Shown here in pieces: positions 13,332 through 16,553 of a stretch of DNA of 16,553 bases (the first letter of the stretch is position 1; every line of letters begins with the position of its first letter). The notes under the pieces were generated by a model. The model ran no database searches and was not told the DNA's origin. It saw nothing but the letters and a program-made list of their open reading frames with translations. The stretch is from XYA12-FULL-58-9 sp001798605 (GTDB lineage: Bacteria; Myxococcota; XYA12-FULL-58-9): the NCBI GenBank assembly GCA_036736205.1, contig DAINMX010000138.1, positions 1 to 16,553 of the forward strand, given 5' to 3'. A program made the translations under genes and the position numbers.

Positions 13332-15085
13332 ACCAAGAGCTCGGCCGAGTACTGGTACTCTTGGGTTTGGCTGCGGCCGCCTTTGGTGCCGTAACGGGCT
13401 TCGTTGCCGGTGCCCGTCACAGTCGCCTCGCCCTCGCCTGGACCATCCGTGCGGCATGGGTCTTTTCGGGTGCCATGGTCTTCGCCAACCTGGTGATGGT
13501 GCGCGCGCTGCTTGCTCGTGATTTCTCGGTTTCCTATGTCACCAAGGTCGGCAGCCACTCCTCTCCCGATTGGGTGGCGGTGGTTTCCCTGTGGTCTTCT
13601 CTCGAGGGCTCCATTCTCTTTTGGGGCGCGGTGCTGGGCATGTTCATCGGCGCCTTCGCCTTTGTCTATCGCAATCAGCACCGGGACCTGATGGGCTACG
13701 CTCTTGGCTCGATGTTGGCTGTGGCGATTTTCTTCGCGTTTCTCATTGCGGCACCCGCAAATCCATTCATCCCCGTTCTGCCGGTGCCAACCGACGGCCC
13801 GGGTCCCAATCCGCTGTTGCAGAATCACATCCTAATGGTTCTGCATCCGCCAACTCTCTATTTCGGTTACGTTGGAATGACGGTCCCCTTCGGTATTGCT
13901 CTCGCTGCCGCTTTGAGGGGCAGACTCGGAGACGGCTGGCAGGGCGTTCTGCGAGTTTGGACTTTCGTCCCGTGGATCTTCCTCACCATTGGCATCGTCC
14001 TTGGGGGATGGTGGGCCTATGAGGTTCTCGGTTGGGGGGGCTTTTGGGCCTGGGATCCCGTGGAGAATGCCTCGTTCATTCCGTGGTTGGTGGCCACCGC
14101 CTACCTGCACGCTGCCATCGTGCATCAACGCCGACGCCTACTCTCAATTTTGACCTTGTCNNNNNNNNNNNNNNNNNNNNNNNNNNNNNNNNNNNNNNNN
14201 NNNNNNNNNNNNNNNNNNNNNNNNNNNNNNNNNNNNNNNNNNNNNNNNNNNNNNNNNNNNGTGTATCCGTTGGTGACCGAGGCTGTGCGTGGCATCAAGG
14301 TCAGCGTTGGCGAGCCCTACTTCAACAAGATTGCGATGGTCGCGGGCTGGGGCATTCTTTTGTTACTCAGCCTTGGGCCGACCGTGCCATGGGGTGGAGC
14401 CCAACCGGCAGTCGTCTTGCGGCGTTTGCGCCTTCCAGCAGTCGTCATGGTTGTTGTCGTTGTCGGGTGCTTGGTTTGGGGCCTGCGAGAGCCGATACCC
14501 ATTTTCACCTTTGCACTGGCAGGATTCGCGGCGACGGTGGTCATCCGCGAGCTCCAGAGCGCCGCTCGCTCCCTGGGCAGCCAACAACGACGGGTGGGCG
14601 CGCAACTCGCGCATCTGGGTACGATTATCGTGATAGCAGCAGTGGCAGGATCGCAGTCCTACAAGTTGACCGCCGAGGCATCCCTCGCTCCCGGCCAGAG
14701 TTTTGATCTCGGCAGGTATCACGTAGCCTTCCGCGGCACACATACCGTCGATGAGTCCTATCGATTCGCTGTGGTCGCTGACCTGGAAGTCAGTCGCGAT
14801 GGTGTTCTGATTGCAACTGCGGCACCACGACTCAACTATTACAACACCCAACGCGAGCCCATCGGCACGCCGTGGGTCCGCTCCCACCGGGGTGTCGACG
14901 TCTATCTGAGTTTGCTGTCGGTGCAAGAGGACGGCTCCCGCGTAGCGGTGAAAGCGTTTCTCAATCCGATGGTCGGATTTCTGTGGTGGAGTCTGTTGTT
15001 GTTCATTGTTGGAACCGCTTTCTCCCTATGGCCACGCCGACGCCGTTTGACGGCACCTAAAACCGCCAAAGGAACTGCAGCATGA
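13328..15085 (+). CDS. ccmF: Cytochrome c heme lyase subunit CcmF (interrupted by assembly gap)
   Basis: This large polytopic member of the heme-handling family receives heme from holo-CcmE and, with CcmH/CcmI, ligates it to apocytochrome c. The WWD segment is GWGGFWAWDPVENAS (235-249). Of the four conserved histidines, H173 (VLHPP) and H261 (YLHAA) keep E. coli numbering, and the fourth lies at 14612-14614 (QLAHLG). The third, in the family's SVHAFA loop, falls in the N run. The C-terminal periplasmic domain and last TM (FLNPMVGFLWWSLLLF) are present. The start is GTG 13328, overlapping the ccmE stop (GTGA), and the end overlaps ccmG (ATGA). Visible residues total about 550 against roughly 650 usual, so the gap probably hides about 90-100 residues rather than 33. 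Confidence 0.95.
   Translation: MNQELGRVLVLLGLAAAAFGAVTGFVAGARHSRLALAWTIRAAWVFSGAMVFANLVMVRALLARDFSVSYVTKVGSHSSPDWVAVVSLWSSLEGSILFWGAVLGMFIGAFAFVYRNQHRDLMGYALGSMLAVAIFFAFLIAAPANPFIPVLPVPTDGPGPNPLLQNHILMVLHPPTLYFGYVGMTVPFGIALAAALRGRLGDGWQGVLRVWTFVPWIFLTIGIVLGGWWAYEVLGWGGFWAWDPVENASFIPWLVATAYLHAAIVHQRRRLLSILTLXXXXXXXXXXXXXXXXXXXXXXXXXXXXXXXXXXVYPLVTEAVRGIKVSVGEPYFNKIAMVAGWGILLLLSLGPTVPWGGAQPAVVLRRLRLPAVVMVVVVVGCLVWGLREPIPIFTFALAGFAATVVIRELQSAARSLGSQQRRVGAQLAHLGTIIVIAAVAGSQSYKLTAEASLAPGQSFDLGRYHVAFRGTHTVDESYRFAVVADLEVSRDGVLIATAAPRLNYYNTQREPIGTPWVRSHRGVDVYLSLLSVQEDGSRVAVKAFLNPMVGFLWWSLLLFIVGTAFSLWPRRRRLTAPKTAKGTAA
14161..14260. other. Assembly gap of exactly 100 N inside ccmF
   Basis: The run of exactly 100 N is a conventional placeholder for a gap of unknown size. 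The reading frame happens to stay in phase across it. By comparison with the family layout about 300 nt are missing, so downstream coordinates are relative to the placeholder. Confidence 0.97.
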
Positions 15086-15609
15086 AGTGGTCCAACGTCA
15101 TCATCGTGGTCGCTGTAGTCAGCGTCTTGGTCGTGCTACTCGCCGTTGGTTTTCGTTTCGATCCGCGGGCGGTGCCGTCGGTACTCGAAGGTCAGCCGGC
15201 GCCTGCCTGCGAACTGGTCGATCTCGACGGCACCCCGGTGCAGCTGCAACAATTTCGCGGCCGTCCAGTGGTCGTCAACTTCTGGTCAACTTGGTGTGTT
15301 CCGTGCAAAACCGAACACCTCATTTTGCAGAACACCGCCAAACACTATGGCGAGAGGGTGCAGTTTCTCGGCATCGTCTACCAGGATGAGGAAGCTGCTG
15401 CTCGGGACTATCTGAAGAAACGCGGAATGGCATATCCACAAATGTTGGATCCGGGCTCAAAGTGCTCCATCGATTACGGCGTCGCAGGCGTACCCGAATC
15501 GTTCTTCATTGATGCGACAGGCGTCATCCGCCACAAGGAAGCGGGACCGCTCTCGGGTGCCGCTATCGCCGCGGTGTTGGATCCACTTGTCGTTGGAGGT
15601 GTCCGATGA
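15082..15609 (+). CDS. ccmG: Thioredoxin-like thiol:disulfide protein CcmG/DsbE
   Basis: This 175-residue membrane-anchored thioredoxin fold keeps the apocytochrome CXXCH cysteines, or CcmH, reduced for heme ligation. One N-terminal TM (about 5-24) is followed by the periplasmic domain with active site W71-C72-V-P-C75 in the strand context VVVNFWSTWCVPC. The cis-proline motif GVPES (P138, E139) has the acidic residue typical of CcmG. An extra Cys (C128) lies nearby. WCVPC differs from the common WCPPC or WCPTC by one residue. The ATG overlaps the ccmF stop (ATGA), and the end overlaps ccmH. Confidence 0.95.
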   Translation: MKWSNVIIVVAVVSVLVVLLAVGFRFDPRAVPSVLEGQPAPACELVDLDGTPVQLQQFRGRPVVVNFWSTWCVPCKTEHLILQNTAKHYGERVQFLGIVYQDEEAAARDYLKKRGMAYPQMLDPGSKCSIDYGVAGVPESFFIDATGVIRHKEAGPLSGAAIAAVLDPLVVGGVR

Positions 15610-16061
15610 TGACTGCGGCCTTGGTCCTTTGGTGCCTCGGGCAAACTGCGACCGTCGAAGCTCGCGTCGAAACTTCCGACGACGCTTCCATGCGCATTGG
15701 ACAGAACCTCAGATGTCCCGTGTGCCAGGGTATGCCCATCGGTGAGTCTCCCTCGCAAATGGCGCAGGACATGATGGCACGGGTGCGAGAGATGCTCGCC
15801 GAGGGGAAGAGCGAGGCTGAGATCCTCGACTTCTTCGTTGCCCGCTACGGACAGTGGGTTCTTCTCGCCCCCAAACCTGAGGGCATGAATCTCACCCTGT
15901 GGTTTTTGCCACCGATTGGCCTCATCATCGGCGTTGCCATCGCTGTCGGTTTTGCAAAACGGCGACGGCAACGACCGAGTTCGCCACCAAGAGATCGCGG
16001 AGCAACCCAGGCCAACGATGAATACTATCTGGCAGCCATCCGGAGAGAGGTGGAAGAGTGA
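15606..16061 (+). CDS. ccmH: Apocytochrome c thiol-handling protein CcmH
   Basis: This 151-residue short-form CcmH has a cleavable signal (about 1-19), the redox motif LRCPVCQG (35-42, C37 and C40), the family's three-helix domain (SQMAQDMMARVREML ... FFVARYGQWVLLAP) and a C-terminal TM (about 96-115) with a basic cytoplasmic tail. It forms a mixed disulfide with apocytochrome c in the CcmFHI ligation module. ATG 15606 overlaps the ccmG stop (ATGA); the next ATG at 15609 is also possible. The end overlaps the next gene by GTGA. Confidence 0.95.
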   Translation: MMTAALVLWCLGQTATVEARVETSDDASMRIGQNLRCPVCQGMPIGESPSQMAQDMMARVREMLAEGKSEAEILDFFVARYGQWVLLAPKPEGMNLTLWFLPPIGLIIGVAIAVGFAKRRRQRPSSPPRDRGATQANDEYYLAAIRREVEE

Positions 16062-16553
16062 CCGAATCAGTCGCTTCATGGACGCCGGCCATCGTCGCCA
16101 TCGTCATCGGTTTGGCCCTTGGGGTGGTTGTGGCGTTTGTCTCCCGCCGCGACGATGCCGACGACGTCGACGAACAGCTCTCTGATCTGCAGGCAAAGCA
16201 TGGCAACTTGATCTTCCAACTGCGCGAGCTTCGGGCACGCGGCGGCGAACTCACAGCCGATCGCCGTGCCGAGGAGCAGCGCGACTTGGAACAACGAGCG
16301 GTGGCGGTGCTGAGGCAGCGGGACAAGCTGCTTGCCAAGCAAACAAAGGGCCCACCTGCCAAAACCATCACATCGCGACTAACGTGGGTTGTTGGAGCAG
16401 CTCTCGTTGTGGGCATCGGCATTTGGCTCGCCCTGCCAACGCCCGCCGCGGAATCACATCAAGGTGCGGTAACGCCTGAGGCCCTTGCAGATCCCGAGCT
16501 CGAGGCGGTGTGGGCCCGACTGCAAGACAACCCCGCCGATGTCGAGGCGCTGG
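16058..16553 (+). CDS. ccmI: Cytochrome c biogenesis TPR protein CcmI, partial (C-terminus off window)
   Basis: The start is GTG 16058, overlapping the ccmH TGA (GTGA), with GAGAGG (16045-16050) 7 nt upstream. The 165 visible residues show the CcmI plan: TM1 (10-29), a charged coiled-coil-like cytoplasmic loop (35-95), TM2 (109-126), then a periplasmic part that begins a TPR-like helix (LEAVWARLQDNPADVEAL) at the edge. CcmI holds the C-terminal helix of apocytochrome c and presents it to CcmF/CcmH. Identification rests on position and topology as well as sequence, because the N-terminal part of CcmI varies between species. Confidence 0.88.
   Translation, partial: MTESVASWTPAIVAIVIGLALGVVVAFVSRRDDADDVDEQLSDLQAKHGNLIFQLRELRARGGELTADRRAEEQRDLEQRAVAVLRQRDKLLAKQTKGPPAKTITSRLTWVVGAALVVGIGIWLALPTPAAESHQGAVTPEALADPELEAVWARLQDNPADVEAL

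Noticed and set aside
12732..13828. Long minus-strand open frames opposite ccmD-ccmF
   Set aside because: They are low-complexity Arg/His/Gly-rich products overlapping the ccm genes, with no motif and no neighbours on that strand.

Overview
The window is about 16.5 kb of moderately GC-rich, gene-dense DNA from a Gram-negative bacterium. It carries a three-part RND efflux system with an outer-membrane channel, several signal peptides and lipoprotein-like N-termini, and a System I (Ccm) cytochrome c maturation operon. A 42-codon fragment at 835-963 resembles the start of a conserved hypothetical protein that I remember from Myxococcota genomes. That resemblance and the general gene style suggest a Myxococcota or other deltaproteobacterium-like source, but this is inference. 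An exact run of 100 N (14161-14260) shows that the sequence is a scaffold, possibly from a draft or metagenome assembly.

Left part (1-6569, minus strand). A membrane-anchored protein with a Cys-containing outer domain runs off the left edge (751 to 1). It is separated by about 140 bp from an efflux operon transcribed right to left: TolC-type channel (6569-5115), periplasmic adaptor (5131-4001) and RND pump (4004-894). Reading frames overlap at both joins. The pump's last seven codons and its stop lie antisense to a truncated plus-strand gene head (835 to about 915), which looks like an old recombination junction. Three GTCA-centred repeats spaced exactly 11 bp apart lie in the short divergent region upstream of that remnant.

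Middle part (6570-10538). A 343-bp spacer holds a possible tolC promoter with an inverted repeat inside an unusually long spacer, and what looks like the decayed tail of a beta-helix surface protein. It is followed by a 484-residue probable lipoprotein of unknown function with TPR-like helices (6913-8367, plus). Convergent to it are a small YbiI/DksA-type zinc-finger protein (10377-10108) and a membrane-bound class III nucleotide cyclase (10022-8442), probably one transcription unit. A perfect 7-bp dyad lies just before the cyclase start.

Right part (10539-16553, plus strand). This is a compact ccmABCDEFGHI operon. Most starts overlap the preceding stop by 1-4 nt (TTGA, TAATG, GTGA, ATGA, ATGA, GTGA). 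CcmA and CcmB form the ABC motor and permease, and CcmC and CcmD load heme onto CcmE at H130. CcmF and the CcmH/CcmI pair ligate heme to apocytochrome c, whose cysteines are kept reduced by the thioredoxin-like CcmG. CcmF is interrupted by the assembly gap and CcmI runs off the right edge.

No tRNA, rRNA, CRISPR array or insertion sequence was seen. Nothing here is clearly a new system. The most interesting items are the unexplained left-edge protein with its nearby 11-bp repeats, the two gene remnants, and the unknown lipoprotein.
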